64,000 nt of DNA from Staphylococcus piscifermentans (GTDB lineage: Bacteria; Bacillota; Bacilli; Staphylococcales; Staphylococcaceae). Position numbers and translations under genes: made by a program. Shown in pieces: positions 12,018 to 20,767 of this stretch. The stretch spans positions 2,170,001 to 2,234,000 of the forward strand of contig NZ_LT906447.1 of assembly GCF_900186985.1 (NCBI RefSeq). Direction: 5' to 3'. Position 1 is the stretch's first letter, and each line of letters starts with the position of its first letter. The notes below the pieces were generated by a model. That model was not told the DNA's origin. It was given only the letters and a program-made list of their open reading frames with translations, and made no database searches.

Positions 12018-12070
12018 AAAAGCTGAAGAGGCTGAGACATCATTTCTATCTCACTCCTACTTCAGCTTTA
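12018..12070. terminator. Convergent bidirectional terminator hairpin
   Basis: AAAGCTGAAG (about 12020) pairs with CTTCAGCTTT (about 12060-12069), enclosing an imperfect GGCTGAGACA-type inner hairpin. The minus direction ends in six Ts, the plus direction in a weaker T run. Confidence 0.75.
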
Positions 12071-12086
12071 TGATTCAACACAAATA

Positions 12087-13001
12087 TTATCGTTGTGATG
12101 ATGTATTGTTACTATTATTAGATTGATTACTTTGATTAGATTTATTCGACTGAGCAGCACTATTATTACCTTGATTTGAAGGTGTCTGTTTATTTTGTGT
12201 TGCACTAGAATTATTTGATGGTTGTGCGTTTCTCGATGTATTATCTACTGTTGATTGCTGTCCTTGCCCTGGCCTGGGCTTATTGTTTGACTGTTGATTC
12301 TGAGTATTCTGTTGTGGTTTACTCTGCTGTTGATTTTGTTGCTGTTGATTAGATTTTTGCTGATCTTGCTGGCGTTGTTTATTTGCTTGTTCTTGTTGTG
12401 CTTTCTGCTGTTCCTGCTGTTGTTGATTTTGCTGTTCTTTAGCTTTTTGTTGTTCCATAGCTTTGTCAGCTTGTTCTTTCGCCTTTTGTTGGCGTTCTTT
12501 TGCTATTTCATCATTTTTCTTTTGTTGTTCTGCAGCTTGCTTTTTAGCTGCTTCTTGATCTTTACGTGCTTGTTCCTGTTGCTTGTCTTGTTGTGCTTTG
12601 TTGTTTGCTGACTGTTGTTTTTGAGCTTTTCTATTTTGTTCCTCTTGTCGTGCTGCTTGTTCTCTTTGTGCATTTATATTATTTTGTCTTTGTTGTTCTG
12701 CAGCTTGTTGGTCGGCTTGTTCTTGTTGTTCTTTTTCCTTTTCTTTTCGTTTCTGCTCTTCTTTTTTCTTTTTCTCTTCACGTTCTTTTTTCTCTTTTTT
12801 ATCTTGCTTTTCTTGTTTTTCTTTTTTCTGTTCCTGACTTAATCTCTCGCTGCCTTTCTTAGAGTGATCCACAAACGCGAAAGTGGCAAATGCAAGCGTG
12901 AATAATAAAATAACAACAATAATAGCACTCACAATTTTCGCGAGGCCGCTCATTTTATTTTTAGGTGGCTTGCCAAAATCATTTCGATTTTTATTAGACA
13001 T
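12087..13001 (-). CDS. Single-pass membrane protein with long Q/K/E/N-rich extracellular tail
   Basis: 304 aa, unrecognised. A basic cytosolic stretch (1-26) is followed by one membrane helix (about 27-48). The remaining 250 residues are low complexity in three zones: a K/E-rich block (about 55-95, probable charged helix or coiled coil), a Q/A/K-rich block (about 96-215) and an S/N/Q-rich tail to the end. There is no cysteine, no tryptophan, no LPxTG sorting signal and no recognisable binding domain. GAGGAG stands five bases before the ATG at 13001; a longer frame to 13025 lacks a site. The tail may be disordered and span or bind the cell wall, by inference. Confidence 0.75.
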   Translation of the reverse strand: MSNKNRNDFGKPPKNKMSGLAKIVSAIIVVILLFTLAFATFAFVDHSKKGSERLSQEQKKEKQEKQDKKEKKEREEKKKKEEQKRKEKEKEQQEQADQQAAEQQRQNNINAQREQAARQEEQNRKAQKQQSANNKAQQDKQQEQARKDQEAAKKQAAEQQKKNDEIAKERQQKAKEQADKAMEQQKAKEQQNQQQQEQQKAQQEQANKQRQQDQQKSNQQQQNQQQSKPQQNTQNQQSNNKPRPGQGQQSTVDNTSRNAQPSNNSSATQNKQTPSNQGNNSAAQSNKSNQSNQSNNSNNTSSQR

Positions 13002-13025
13002 GTGCTCTCCTCTTTCCGAATTCAA

Positions 13026-13284
13026 TTCCTAATAATATACACATTAAGATTTTTGCAATTTATTTTTATATACCCGATTGAATTGTTATTTTCATAGTTT
13101 TCATTAACTAATGATAACATTTTCCAATGATATATACATCATTTTGCGAGGAAAAGAGTCGATATTAATCTGAATTTAATATTCACTTTATCAATGTATA
13201 TATAGCAAGCATTTTCTTGCCCAGGGTGTATAGATGATTAACTTCCGAAAGATTGTTATAATGAAATTCACATAATTATCTCCT
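13026..13284. other. Intergenic region without gene
   Basis: AT-rich spacer between the Q-rich membrane protein and the sRNA terminator. It contains the upstream region of the 12087-13001 gene and a TATAAT at about 13258 without a convincing -35 box. I see no ORF or hairpin of note. Confidence 0.5.
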
Positions 13285-13413
13285 AAAAAAATAATGGACC
13301 TATACGTTTCTCGCATAGGCCCAATACTAAAGGGAGTCAAAATTTCACCTTCGCATGTATATTATGGGGTATACTGTTTTTAATTAAGAGATGTTTAATT
13401 AATTTCCGAAGGT
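13285..13413 (-). ncRNA. rsaH: RsaH-like regulatory sRNA with three-way junction
   Basis: A 129-nt minus-strand unit with promoter, structure and terminator. From the predicted start at 13413: ACCTTCG pairs with CGAAGGT (13353-13347) as closing stem; inside, TTAATTAA pairs with TTAATTAA (13402-13395 with 13387-13380) and GTATA with TATAC (13374-13370 with 13361-13357), giving a three-way junction whose last loop carries CCCC. A single-stranded stretch with CUCCC follows, then the terminator stem TGGGCCTAT / ATAGGTCCA (13323-13295) and seven Ts. C-rich unpaired motifs are typical of staphylococcal Rsa RNAs that pair with Shine-Dalgarno sequences. As I recall, RsaH of S. aureus lies at the matching place between gapR and clpP; the name rests on position and structure. 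Confidence 0.65.
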
Positions 13414-13419
13414 ACTTTC

Positions 13420-13447
13420 ATTATAACTTTTCTGTATTTGTTTTAAA
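13420..13447 (-). promoter_or_regulatory. Promoter of the RsaH-like sRNA
   Basis: Minus strand TTTAAA (13447-13442), 16-base spacer, perfect TATAAT (13425-13420). The predicted first nucleotide coincides with the 5' strand of the sRNA's closing stem. Confidence 0.55.
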
Positions 13448-13574
13448 TACTTCTATTAAGATTTTATTGACATATTAATGTCTAAACATTGAATAAACAA
13501 TGAATATTTAGAATGAATATTGTCTATATAAGAAGTGAAGCAGAACTACGTATATTATAAAAGAGGTGGCTAAA

Positions 13575-14477
13575 ATGAAAGAGTATTTAATCACAGGTGG
13601 TACAGGTTTAGTAGGTAGTCATTTGGTCGATGCTATCTATAATACCGATTCACATATTACTATTCTCACTCGACAAGATCGTCATAGCTTAGACAATAAG
13701 ATTACTTATGTTAATTGGAATAAAGATGGATGGGAAAACAAAGTACCTGATCATATCGATATTGTAATCAATCTCGCTGGTGCTTCATTAAATAATCGTT
13801 GGACTGAAGATTATAAACGTACTTTAATGTTGAGCCGCATTCGTTCGACTCAAGCGCTTTATGAATTATTCGAGCATAAGAATACGCATCCATCTGTCTT
13901 ATTTAACGCAAGTGCTGTGGGTTATTATCGACCTGATTTCCATAGAACTTATACAGAACTTTCTAAATGCGATCCTCATGATTTTCTTTCAGATATTACT
14001 TATCAATGGGAGCGATTTGCACGTAAATTTGAAAAATTAGGTACAAGAGTCGTAATCGGACGTTTCGGCATGATTCTTTCAGATGAAGGCGGCGCCCTCC
14101 CTACTATGGAACTTCCATACAGATTTTACTTTGGCGGCAAATTAGGCACAGGCTTCCAATGGTATTCTTGGATTCACATCACTGATTTAACACGTGCTAT
14201 TTTATTCTTAATTCATGATTCAAATGCTGAGGGTGTATTCAACCTCACTGCTCCTGTCTCTGAAAGACAAAATCTTTTCGGATATACACTGGCTAGAGAA
14301 ATGCACAAACCTCATGAAACATGGGCGCCTAGTTTAGTCTTGAGATTAGTGTTAGGGCAACGTGCTACAATCATCTTAGATACACAAAAAGCAATTCCGA
14401 ATCGCTTGCAAGCTCGAGGATTCGATTTTGCTTATCCAAATTTAAAAGCTGCACTAGATAATTTAGTGCACGAATAA
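13575..14477 (+). CDS. TIGR01777-family epimerase-like SDR protein (YfcH/SDR39U1)
   Basis: NAD(P)-binding protein of the atypical short-chain dehydrogenase group related to nucleoside-sugar epimerases; substrate unknown. 300 aa. The N-terminal Rossmann motif GGTGLVG (residues 8-14), the [13 protein letters not shown] motif and the family feature AVGYY are present, with [10 protein letters not shown] toward the C-terminal half. The ATG at 13575 is preferred: GAGGTG stands six bases upstream and homologues begin MK(Q/E)YLITGGTG; a GTG at 13566 overlaps the ribosome-binding site. It lies downstream of, and divergent to, the sRNA. Confidence 0.88.
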   Translation: MKEYLITGGTGLVGSHLVDAIYNTDSHITILTRQDRHSLDNKITYVNWNKDGWENKVPDHIDIVINLAGASLNNRWTEDYKRTLMLSRIRSTQALYELFEHKNTHPSVLFNASAVGYYRPDFHRTYTELSKCDPHDFLSDITYQWERFARKFEKLGTRVVIGRFGMILSDEGGALPTMELPYRFYFGGKLGTGFQWYSWIHITDLTRAILFLIHDSNAEGVFNLTAPVSERQNLFGYTLAREMHKPHETWAPSLVLRLVLGQRATIILDTQKAIPNRLQARGFDFAYPNLKAALDNLVHE

Positions 14478-14561
14478 TCAACTACTCATTTAAAGTAGTA
14501 TTTAATTAAGAAATTCCTGACTGATAAATGTCAGCCACGTGGTTAGAACGAAGGTGGATTT

Positions 14562-14753
14562 GTGGATAAGAACGATATTTTAACTCAATCATTATTAGCA
14601 ATTGCTGGTATTCTTTTAATATGTATCGGAAGTTTCGCCATGACGACCCAAGCTCCATCAGTCTTTATTGCTATCTTGTACCTCTTAGTAGGTATCGTAA
14701 TATTGGTGAGCGTGCTGATGAAATATTTGAAAAGAAACCGCAATAAACATTAA
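14562..14753 (+). CDS. Small two-helix membrane protein
   Basis: 63 aa with two hydrophobic segments (about residues 9-27 and 33-53) and a basic C-terminus, MKYLKRNRNKH. The start is a GTG at 14562 with AAGGTGG a few bases upstream, a somewhat short spacing. No recognised family. It follows the SDR gene by 84 bases without an intervening terminator, so the two may be cotranscribed, and is closed by the hairpin at 14757-14805. Confidence 0.6.
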   Translation: MDKNDILTQSLLAIAGILLICIGSFAMTTQAPSVFIAILYLLVGIVILVSVLMKYLKRNRNKH

Positions 14754-14756
14754 GCA

Positions 14757-14805
14757 AATGAAACAAGGGCGGAGACAAAATTTTGTCCCCGCCCTTGTTT
14801 TATTT
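14757..14805. terminator. Strong convergent terminator between the 14562-14753 gene and clpP
   Basis: AAACAAGGGCGG (14761) pairs with CCGCCCTTGTTT (to 14800) around GACAAAATTTTGTC, nearly perfect for 40 bases. A T run follows on the plus side, and the hairpin also serves clpP on the minus side. Confidence 0.85.
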
Positions 14806-14821
14806 ACATTTATCAAATATA

Positions 14822-15406
14822 TTATTTTTCTGGTTGCATTACTTCATCAATTAGACCGTATTCTTTAGCTTCATCTGCTGTTAAGAAGTTATCACGATCT
14901 GTATCTTTTTCAATTTGTTCAATTGATTGACCAGTACGTTCAGCTAAAATTTTATTCAATTTAGCACGTGTTTTTAAGATATGAGTAGCAGCGATTTCAA
15001 TTTCAGTTGCTTGACCTTGCGCACCGCCTAATGGTTGGTGAATCATAACTTCAGCATTTGGTAACGCGAAACGTTTGCCTTTTGCGCCAGCTGCTAATAA
15101 GAATGAACCCATTGAAGCGGCCATACCGATGCAGATTGTTTGTACATCTGGTTTAATATGTTGGATTGTGTCATAAATTGCAAATCCAGCTGTTACGCTG
15201 CCGCCTGGTGAGTTGATATATAAATAAATGTCTTTCTCAGCATCTTGAGCTTGCAAGAATAACAATTGTGATACGATTGAGTTTGCTACGTTATCATCAA
15301 TCGCTGAACCTAACATGATAATACGGTCTTTTAATAATCTTGAATAGATGTCATAAGCGCGTTCTCCGCGATTAGTTGTTTCAATTACTGTAGGAATTAA
15401 ATTCAT
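14822..15406 (-). CDS. clpP: ATP-dependent Clp protease proteolytic subunit
   Basis: Serine protease forming the 14-mer chamber that works with ClpX and ClpC. 194 aa with the complete triad Ser98 (GMAASMGS), His123 ([10 protein letters not shown]) and Asp172. AAGGAGG stands six bases before the ATG. The promoter upstream carries a CtsR box, fitting its heat-shock control in staphylococci. Single-gene transcript bounded by the convergent hairpin. Confidence 0.98.
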   Translation of the reverse strand: MNLIPTVIETTNRGERAYDIYSRLLKDRIIMLGSAIDDNVANSIVSQLLFLQAQDAEKDIYLYINSPGGSVTAGFAIYDTIQHIKPDVQTICIGMAASMGSFLLAAGAKGKRFALPNAEVMIHQPLGGAQGQATEIEIAATHILKTRAKLNKILAERTGQSIEQIEKDTDRDNFLTADEAKEYGLIDEVMQPEK

Positions 15407-15441
15407 TACATTTCCTCCTTGTACTTTTATGAATTAACTAT

Positions 15442-15471
15442 ATTTTAACCTAAAAGTCAAAAATGGTCAAA
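15442..15471 (-). promoter_or_regulatory. clpP: clpP promoter with CtsR box
   Basis: Plus strand AGTCAAA-AAT-GGTCAAA (15455-15471) matches the CtsR consensus RGTCAAA-NAN-RGTCAAA fully. On the minus strand TTGACC (15470-15465), 17 bases, TAAAAT (15447-15442) form a SigA promoter, so the operator covers the -35 element. Confidence 0.88.
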
Positions 15472-15504
15472 AATTATACTCACCTTTTATTTTCTTTCTC
15501 CATA

Positions 15505-15533
15505 TTGACCCTATAGTCGGTTAAAGGTACACT
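15505..15533 (+). promoter_or_regulatory. Promoter of tRNA-Arg
   Basis: TTGACC (15505-15510), 17 bases, TACACT (15528-15533), placing the start about 15 bases before the mature tRNA. Confidence 0.55.
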
Positions 15534-15555
15534 ATTAATTGTCTGTTAATATTTA

Positions 15556-15627
15556 CCCCTCGTAGTGTAATGGATAACACGTAAGATTCCGGTTCTTAAA
15601 ATAGGGGTTCGATTCCCTTCGAGGGGG
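15556..15627 (+). tRNA. tRNA-Arg (anticodon CCG)
   Basis: Full cloverleaf by eye: acceptor CCCCTCG / CGAGGGG with discriminator G, D-stem GTGT / ACAC, anticodon stem TAAGA / TCTTA with loop TTCCGGT (anticodon CCG, reads CGG), variable loop AAAT, T arm AGGGG-TTCGATT-CCCTT. CCA is not encoded. No integrated element is visible at its 3' end. Confidence 0.95.
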
Positions 15628-15651
15628 TTCCATAACTAATATTTATTAACC

Positions 15652-15687
15652 AGAAACGCTGATAAATAATTCAGCGTTTCTTTTATT
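15652..15687 (+). terminator. Terminator of tRNA-Arg
   Basis: AGAAACGCTGA (15652-15662) pairs with TCAGCGTTTCT (15671-15681) across an 8-base loop, followed by TTTATT. Confidence 0.88.
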
Positions 15688-15854
15688 TGCCGAAATTCGC
15701 CTTAAAATTTTCCTGCTTTTGACACTTTATAACCATTTCAATTTGCACTATTCGGTTCAATTTATCACTTTTTATATTAATTCTTCAATTTAAACTTTGC
15801 TAATAATTAGAATTATGTTAAAGTTTATATGTTTGAAAGGTTTCAACATTAGAT

Positions 15855-15869
15855 AATATTCAGAAATTT
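15855..15869. promoter_or_regulatory. CodY-type box before brnQ
   Basis: AATATTCAGAAATTT matches 13 of 15 positions of the CodY motif AATTTTCWGAAAATT. It lies 37 bases before the brnQ start; BrnQ carriers are typical CodY targets. Confidence 0.5.
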
Positions 15870-15905
15870 TAGTAAATATTGTTTCTTGATTTTCGGGAGG
15901 TTCAA

Positions 15906-17231
15906 ATGAAAAAAGTAATATTAGTATCCGGTTTAATGCTTTTCTCCTTATTTTTCGGAGCTGGCAACTTGATATTTCCACCAATGTTAGGTTATACCGC
16001 ACAGGGTAATATGTGGGCTGGTATGACTGGATTTGCAATTACCGGTATTTTAATGCCATACATAACAGTTATCGTAATCGCCTATTATGACGGTGGTGTA
16101 GAATTTATAGGTAATCGTGTTCATCCAAAGTTTGGATTTATTTTTGCAGTATGTATTTATTTATCTATTGGAGCGCTTTACGGCATTCCGCGTGCTGCAA
16201 ATGTCGCATATGAAATCGGCGCTAAATCTATTATCCCTGTCCATAACACTTGGACATTAGTTGGGTTTTCACTTGTATTCTTTATAATAGTAGGGTTAAT
16301 TGCTTTATATCCTAATAGAATGGTAGACAATTTAGGAAAAGTTCTGACACCTGCGTTATTACTAGTAATCGGAGCGCTTTGTGTGGCTGCTATTATTCAC
16401 CCAGAAGGCAAAGTCGGCGAACCACAAGGTAAATACGCTCAAGCGCCATTAGTTTCAGGTATCTTAGAAGGTTATTACACAATGGATTTAGTGGCTGCAC
16501 TCGCCTTCTCAGTTGTTATTGTACAAAGTTTCAAACTAGCGGGCATTTCAGATAGTAAGAAGATTGTTAAAAATGTGATTTTAGCAGGTTTGATTTCAGC
16601 TGTTTTGTTAACAGTCATTTACTTTTCACTTGCCTATCTCGGTATTACTACAAGCAAGCCAGGATTTAAAAATGGAGCGAGTATCCTAACTTATAACTCA
16701 GTCAGATTATTTGGAGCTTTCGGTAATATATTATTTGGGGTTATCGTTATTCTAGCATGTTTAACGACATGTATCGGCCTCGTCAACGCAAGCTCAGCAT
16801 TTGGAATGAAGAAATTTCCTAAAATTTCATATAAAACCTATGTTATTGCTTTTTCATTAGTTGGATTCTTAATTTCAACTTTAGGATTAAATATGATCTT
16901 GCAAATTGCAGTACCATTGTTGACATTTATTTATCCGATTTCTATTGTGTTAGTACTCATTTCGTTAATTGCTATTGTGATACCTACACATTTAAAAATC
17001 GCATATATTCTACCGACTATTTCAACATTGATTATCTCGGTACTTGAGATTTTTAATACTTTTAAATTAATTCAGCCTTTAAACGGTTTATACCAAGCAT
17101 TGCCTTTGTCTGAACAAGGATTGGCATGGTTATATCCCTTCTTAGTATTAACATTTATCGGTATTATTATCGACTTCGTTAGAAATCGAAATAATAGGTC
17201 CTCACATTGTACTGAAGCACAGAAAGTTTAA
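15906..17231 (+). CDS. brnQ: Branched-chain amino acid carrier (LIVCS family)
   Basis: Sodium-coupled uptake of leucine, isoleucine and valine. 441 aa, about 12 hydrophobic helices. The N-terminal FFGAGNLIFPPMLGY is the family hallmark, followed by GIPRAANVAYEIG. The ATG at 15906 is chosen for the GGGAGG five bases upstream and the typical MKKxxL.SGLMLFSLFFGAGN opening; an upstream in-frame ATG at 15879 has no site. A CodY-type box precedes it and a terminator follows. S. aureus carries several paralogues, so the number suffix is left open. Confidence 0.92.
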   Translation: MKKVILVSGLMLFSLFFGAGNLIFPPMLGYTAQGNMWAGMTGFAITGILMPYITVIVIAYYDGGVEFIGNRVHPKFGFIFAVCIYLSIGALYGIPRAANVAYEIGAKSIIPVHNTWTLVGFSLVFFIIVGLIALYPNRMVDNLGKVLTPALLLVIGALCVAAIIHPEGKVGEPQGKYAQAPLVSGILEGYYTMDLVAALAFSVVIVQSFKLAGISDSKKIVKNVILAGLISAVLLTVIYFSLAYLGITTSKPGFKNGASILTYNSVRLFGAFGNILFGVIVILACLTTCIGLVNASSAFGMKKFPKISYKTYVIAFSLVGFLISTLGLNMILQIAVPLLTFIYPISIVLVLISLIAIVIPTHLKIAYILPTISTLIISVLEIFNTFKLIQPLNGLYQALPLSEQGLAWLYPFLVLTFIGIIIDFVRNRNNRSSHCTEAQKV

Positions 17232-17261
17232 ATAATCGAATATAAATTTAATCTTGCTATT

Positions 17262-17306
17262 AAGCCGATGGAATTGGTTTCTATTTCCATCGGTTTTATA
17301 TTTTTT
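17262..17306 (+). terminator. Terminator of brnQ
   Basis: AAGCCGATGGAA pairs with TTCCATCGGTTT across about 11 bases (17262-17296), followed by TATATTTTTT. Confidence 0.85.
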
Positions 17307-17397
17307 CTGCTGATTTTTCACAATATTTTTATATTGAGCAAACCCGTTTTAATTTAAGTTTCATGTGTTAAAATTAAAATTGCATTTTAAAGGTGAT

Positions 17398-17503
17398 GGG
17401 GTTAGACAGAAATATTGTCCAATCCCCCGTTTGTGCTCGATGACATATTGCCATCTTGCGAGCATTTTGCATAATTAATGGGACGTGTTAAAACATTTGT
17501 CCC
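17398..17503. repeat. Three consecutive intergenic hairpins
   Basis: In the 350-base gap before the MFS gene: GGGGTTAGACA with TGTCCAATCCCC (17398-17427), GCTCG with CGAGC (17435-17463) and GGGAC with GTCCC (17480-17503). The first belongs to the dispersed family built on GGGACA / TGTCCC that recurs at gene ends in this window. No ORF is present. Confidence 0.55.
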
Positions 17504-17582
17504 TATTTCTTTATGTAAATTTTGAAATTCCCATTAAACAATTTTCATTCATATTAATTATTTAAAGAAAGGTAGGTTTGTA

Positions 17583-18758
17583 ATGGAGCAAAAGTTTAAT
17601 TACAACTTAATCACAACTGTGTTCTTTATAACAGGTATTGCAGTTATGTGCAGCCTTTATTCTGCTATCCCCTTGATGCCTGTTATCGGTAAAGAACTTC
17701 ATTTAAGTGAGAGTGCAACTACTCTGATCGGTGTCGTATTCTCTATTTCTTATTCAGTCAGCTGCATGTTCTATGGAATTATTTCAGATAAATTCGGCAA
17801 GAAAAAAGTGATTCTTATTGGTTTATGCGGATTAACTTTAACTACACTTGCAATTGGATTTATTCATAATTTCATTTTGCTTTTAGTAGTAAGGGTTTTA
17901 CAAGGTATGGCTGCAGCAAGTTTCTCACCTGTATCACTCACATATGTTACTGAAGTGTTCCCAATCAATAAACGTGTTACTGCAATCAGCTTTATCAGTA
18001 CAAGTTTCATGTTATCCGGTGTTATCGGCCAAAACTTAAGTGATATTATCGCTGCACATATGAGCTGGCGTATTGTCTACTTTATTTTGACAGTCGTTTA
18101 TATTCTATTGGCAATTTGGATCTTGCGTACTATTCCTAAAAGTCCGTATCATACGCCAGATACAAAATTCTCTGTGTTCTTTAAAAATATGCGACACATC
18201 TTTGACAATAAAGGGATTGTGTTATGTTTCTTCGTATCGCTCACAATTCTCACTTCATTTGTTTCGATGTATACAATATTGAATGAGTTTTTAACATCCA
18301 AAGCGATTCACGCAGATTTAACTATGATTTCCACTATTAAATTATTTGGTTTAATCGGTATGGTGCTTGCACTATTAGCTGGACGTGCGAGTGATTTCAT
18401 TGGTGTTAAAAAGGTATTGCTTATTGCATTGCTTACAAGCGGTATTTCAATTATTTTAATGGGACTTACTCATAATATTGTTCTGATTACTACATTCAGT
18501 ATTACCTTTATCGCAGGTATTGCATTTGCCGTTCCATCTGTCATTTCACAAATCGGTTTATTAACAGATAAAGATAAAGGATTCTACCTTTCTATAAACA
18601 CATTTATGCTGTTTATTGGTACAGCAATCGCGCCGGTTTTATCTCTAAGATTATTAGAATTGCCTTCATTCACGATGATGTTTATAGCTTTATCTATCGT
18701 TAATTTTATCGGTTTAGTTATTGCATTCTTAATTCCAAAATCACAATTTGTTGATTAA
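17583..18758 (+). CDS. MFS drug/metabolite exporter
   Basis: 391-aa major facilitator protein with 12 hydrophobic segments. Motif A is visible as GIISDKFGKKKVILIG between helices 2 and 3, and its second-half counterpart as AGRASDFIGVKKVLL. RVLQGMAAASFSPVSLTYVTE resembles the YnfM/Bcr-type drug:H+ antiporters. The substrate cannot be told. Start at 17583 with GAAAGGTAGG upstream. Monocistronic; its terminator is shared with the convergent whiA. The hairpin-rich 5' region may hold part of its control. Confidence 0.85.
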   Translation: MEQKFNYNLITTVFFITGIAVMCSLYSAIPLMPVIGKELHLSESATTLIGVVFSISYSVSCMFYGIISDKFGKKKVILIGLCGLTLTTLAIGFIHNFILLLVVRVLQGMAAASFSPVSLTYVTEVFPINKRVTAISFISTSFMLSGVIGQNLSDIIAAHMSWRIVYFILTVVYILLAIWILRTIPKSPYHTPDTKFSVFFKNMRHIFDNKGIVLCFFVSLTILTSFVSMYTILNEFLTSKAIHADLTMISTIKLFGLIGMVLALLAGRASDFIGVKKVLLIALLTSGISIILMGLTHNIVLITTFSITFIAGIAFAVPSVISQIGLLTDKDKGFYLSINTFMLFIGTAIAPVLSLRLLELPSFTMMFIALSIVNFIGLVIAFLIPKSQFVD

Positions 18759-18769
18759 GAAATGAGATA

Positions 18770-18807
18770 AAAATGGCTGAGACATTGATTTGTCTCAGCC
18801 ATTTTTT
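18770..18807. terminator. Convergent terminator between MFS gene and whiA
   Basis: AAATGGCTGAGACA (18771-18784) pairs perfectly with TGTCTCAGCCATTT around a 6-base loop, with T runs on both sides. The end overlaps the whiA stop codon. Confidence 0.88.
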
Positions 18808-19750
18808 ACATATCGATATGTTCGCCGCTTCGAATTTTATCTGCCAACTCATTCAATTTACGCAAACGATGATTGACACCTGATTTTGAAATCGTACCAG
18901 TAGAGACCATCTCACCTAATTCTTTGAGTGACACGTCTTGATTCTCCACACGCAACTTGGCAATTTCTCTCAAGCGATCTGGTAAATTCTCTATCCCAAT
19001 CTCTTGATCAATCAGTTGAATGCTTTCAACTTGGCGCATGGCAGCACTTACTGTTTTATTTAAATTTGCTGTTTCACAGTTGACTAACCGGTTTACGGAG
19101 TTGCGCATATCACGCACAATGCGTACATCCTCAAATTTCAGCATTGCTTGATAGCCGCCTATCAAACTCAAGAAATCCGATATTTTTTCCGCTTCTTTCA
19201 AATAAACGATACTGCCTTTCTTTCGTTCCAAATGTTTAGCATTCAAATCATATTCATTCATTAATTCAGTTAATCCTTCTGAATGGTTCTCATATAAAGA
19301 AAAGATTTCTAAATGATAAGATGAAGTTTCAGGATTATTTACAGATCCGCCTGCTAAAAAGGCACCTCTGAGATAGCTGCGTTTCATATCATCATCTTGA
19401 ATCATTTCAGGTGCAATTGCATGGGTGAAAACGCCATCTTTCAATATGCCTAATTCATCTAAGATTTCTTTAGATTTTACCTTCGTACGACAAATATAGA
19501 TATTATTTTTCTTTAGTTTCATTTTCTTACGAACAAGGATTTCTACCTCAATATTAAAAACTTTTTTGATTAAAGAATAGATACGTCTTGCAGTTGTAGC
19601 ATTTTCAGTTTGTACATTAATCACAAATTGCTGATTAGATAAACTGAGGGCTCCATTCATACGTATCAAGGCGCTTAATTCAGCCCGCGCATTTTTTTCA
19701 TCGACATCTATTCTTGTTAATTCGTTTTTCATGTCTGATGCAAAACTCAT
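18806..19750 (-). CDS. whiA: DNA-binding regulator/cell division factor WhiA
   Basis: 314 aa. N-terminal LAGLIDADG-homing-endonuclease-like domain (about 1-200, with the region [16 protein letters not shown]) lacking catalytic function, and a C-terminal helix-turn-helix (about 225-305, [19 protein letters not shown]). In Gram-positives WhiA influences cell division and chromosome segregation. AAAGGA stands ten bases before the ATG. Third gene of the conserved rapZ-yvcK-whiA trio, 18 bases after yvcK. Confidence 0.95.
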   Translation of the reverse strand: MSFASDMKNELTRIDVDEKNARAELSALIRMNGALSLSNQQFVINVQTENATTARRIYSLIKKVFNIEVEILVRKKMKLKKNNIYICRTKVKSKEILDELGILKDGVFTHAIAPEMIQDDDMKRSYLRGAFLAGGSVNNPETSSYHLEIFSLYENHSEGLTELMNEYDLNAKHLERKKGSIVYLKEAEKISDFLSLIGGYQAMLKFEDVRIVRDMRNSVNRLVNCETANLNKTVSAAMRQVESIQLIDQEIGIENLPDRLREIAKLRVENQDVSLKELGEMVSTGTISKSGVNHRLRKLNELADKIRSGEHIDM

Positions 19751-19768
19751 GCTGCGCCATTCCTTTCT

Positions 19769-20767
19769 TTACTTTTTTCTTTTTTTAGGTTTAAACGGAA
19801 TTGTGCTTGTCAAATCTAGAGCTAAATCATAAATCATCCGAGCAAGTCGCGTAGTATTGTGTCTTACTCGATTCTTCTCAGAAATATGCACTAAATCAGG
19901 GTGAGTTAAGGGTATAATACCTTCTGCTTCAATATCTTCTTTATGATATTTAACTGGTTCGGCACATTCTTTACGATAATTTTCTAAAATTTGATTGCTA
20001 TAATCTTCATTTCCGCAACAAATGACATAATCGATAAAGTTCGTACCCATATGTCGATTTAATGCATGTACATGATCCATAACATCAAAGGCATCTGTTT
20101 CCCCGTGTTGTGTCATGACGTTAGATACATATACTTTAGGTGCATCGCTTTCTTGTATAGCGTCCCCAATACCTGGAACACACAAATTCGAAAGCACACT
20201 TGTATAAAGTGAACCAGGCCCTAAAACAATTAAATCCGCATGCTCTAATGCATCAATCGCCTCTTCCATCGGCTGTACATCAGCAGGTTCAATAAATACA
20301 CGTTTAATCTTCTTTTGGCGTTTTGGAATATTAGATTCGCCATAGACGATTTCCCCATCTTCCATTTCAGCATTCAGACGAATACTAGAATTAGTAGAAG
20401 GAATCACACGTCCTTTAATATTTAATATTTTACTTAGTTCTTTTACTGCATGACCGAAGTCATCTGTAATATTGGTCATCGCTGCAATAAGCAGGTTACC
20501 TAACGAATGCCCTTCCACTTGATTGTCTTGGAAACGATATTGAAACAATTCTTTTAAAGTAGGTTCTGTATCACTTAAAGCTGCAATAACGTTTCTGATA
20601 TCTCCAGGGGCCGGTATATCCATCTCATTGCGTATTTTACCTGTACTGCCGCCGTCATCGGCTACAGTCACAATAGCAGTAATGTCAATCGGATAATCTT
20701 TTAGACCACGCGCCAAGACTGAGAGTCCTGTGCCGCCTCCGATTAATACAATTTTAACCTTTTTCAT
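19769..20767 (-). CDS. yvcK: YvcK/CofD-like protein (gluconeogenesis and envelope factor)
   Basis: 332 aa. [13 protein letters not shown] at the N-terminus and [13 protein letters not shown] form the nucleotide-sugar-binding core of the CofD-like family; B. subtilis YvcK binds UDP-sugars and is needed for growth on gluconeogenic carbon. The ATG at 20767 is chosen because homologues begin [14 protein letters not shown]. It overlaps the end of rapZ by 14 bases, and GGAG is only one or two bases from the ATG, so translation is probably coupled to rapZ rather than independently strong. Confidence 0.92.
   Translation of the reverse strand: MKKVKIVLIGGGTGLSVLARGLKDYPIDITAIVTVADDGGSTGKIRNEMDIPAPGDIRNVIAALSDTEPTLKELFQYRFQDNQVEGHSLGNLLIAAMTNITDDFGHAVKELSKILNIKGRVIPSTNSSIRLNAEMEDGEIVYGESNIPKRQKKIKRVFIEPADVQPMEEAIDALEHADLIVLGPGSLYTSVLSNLCVPGIGDAIQESDAPKVYVSNVMTQHGETDAFDVMDHVHALNRHMGTNFIDYVICCGNEDYSNQILENYRKECAEPVKYHKEDIEAEGIIPLTHPDLVHISEKNRVRHNTTRLARMIYDLALDLTSTIPFKPKKRKK

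Noticed and set aside
12294..12862. Leu/Phe-rich frames of 75 to 105 codons opposite the Q-rich membrane protein
   Set aside because: Antisense shadows of CAA/AAA-rich codons; no independent start signals.
15556..15690. Integration site for a mobile island at tRNA-Arg
   Set aside because: tRNA 3' ends are common attachment sites, but no integrase or repeated tRNA end follows; the next genes are brnQ and an MFS exporter with ordinary composition.
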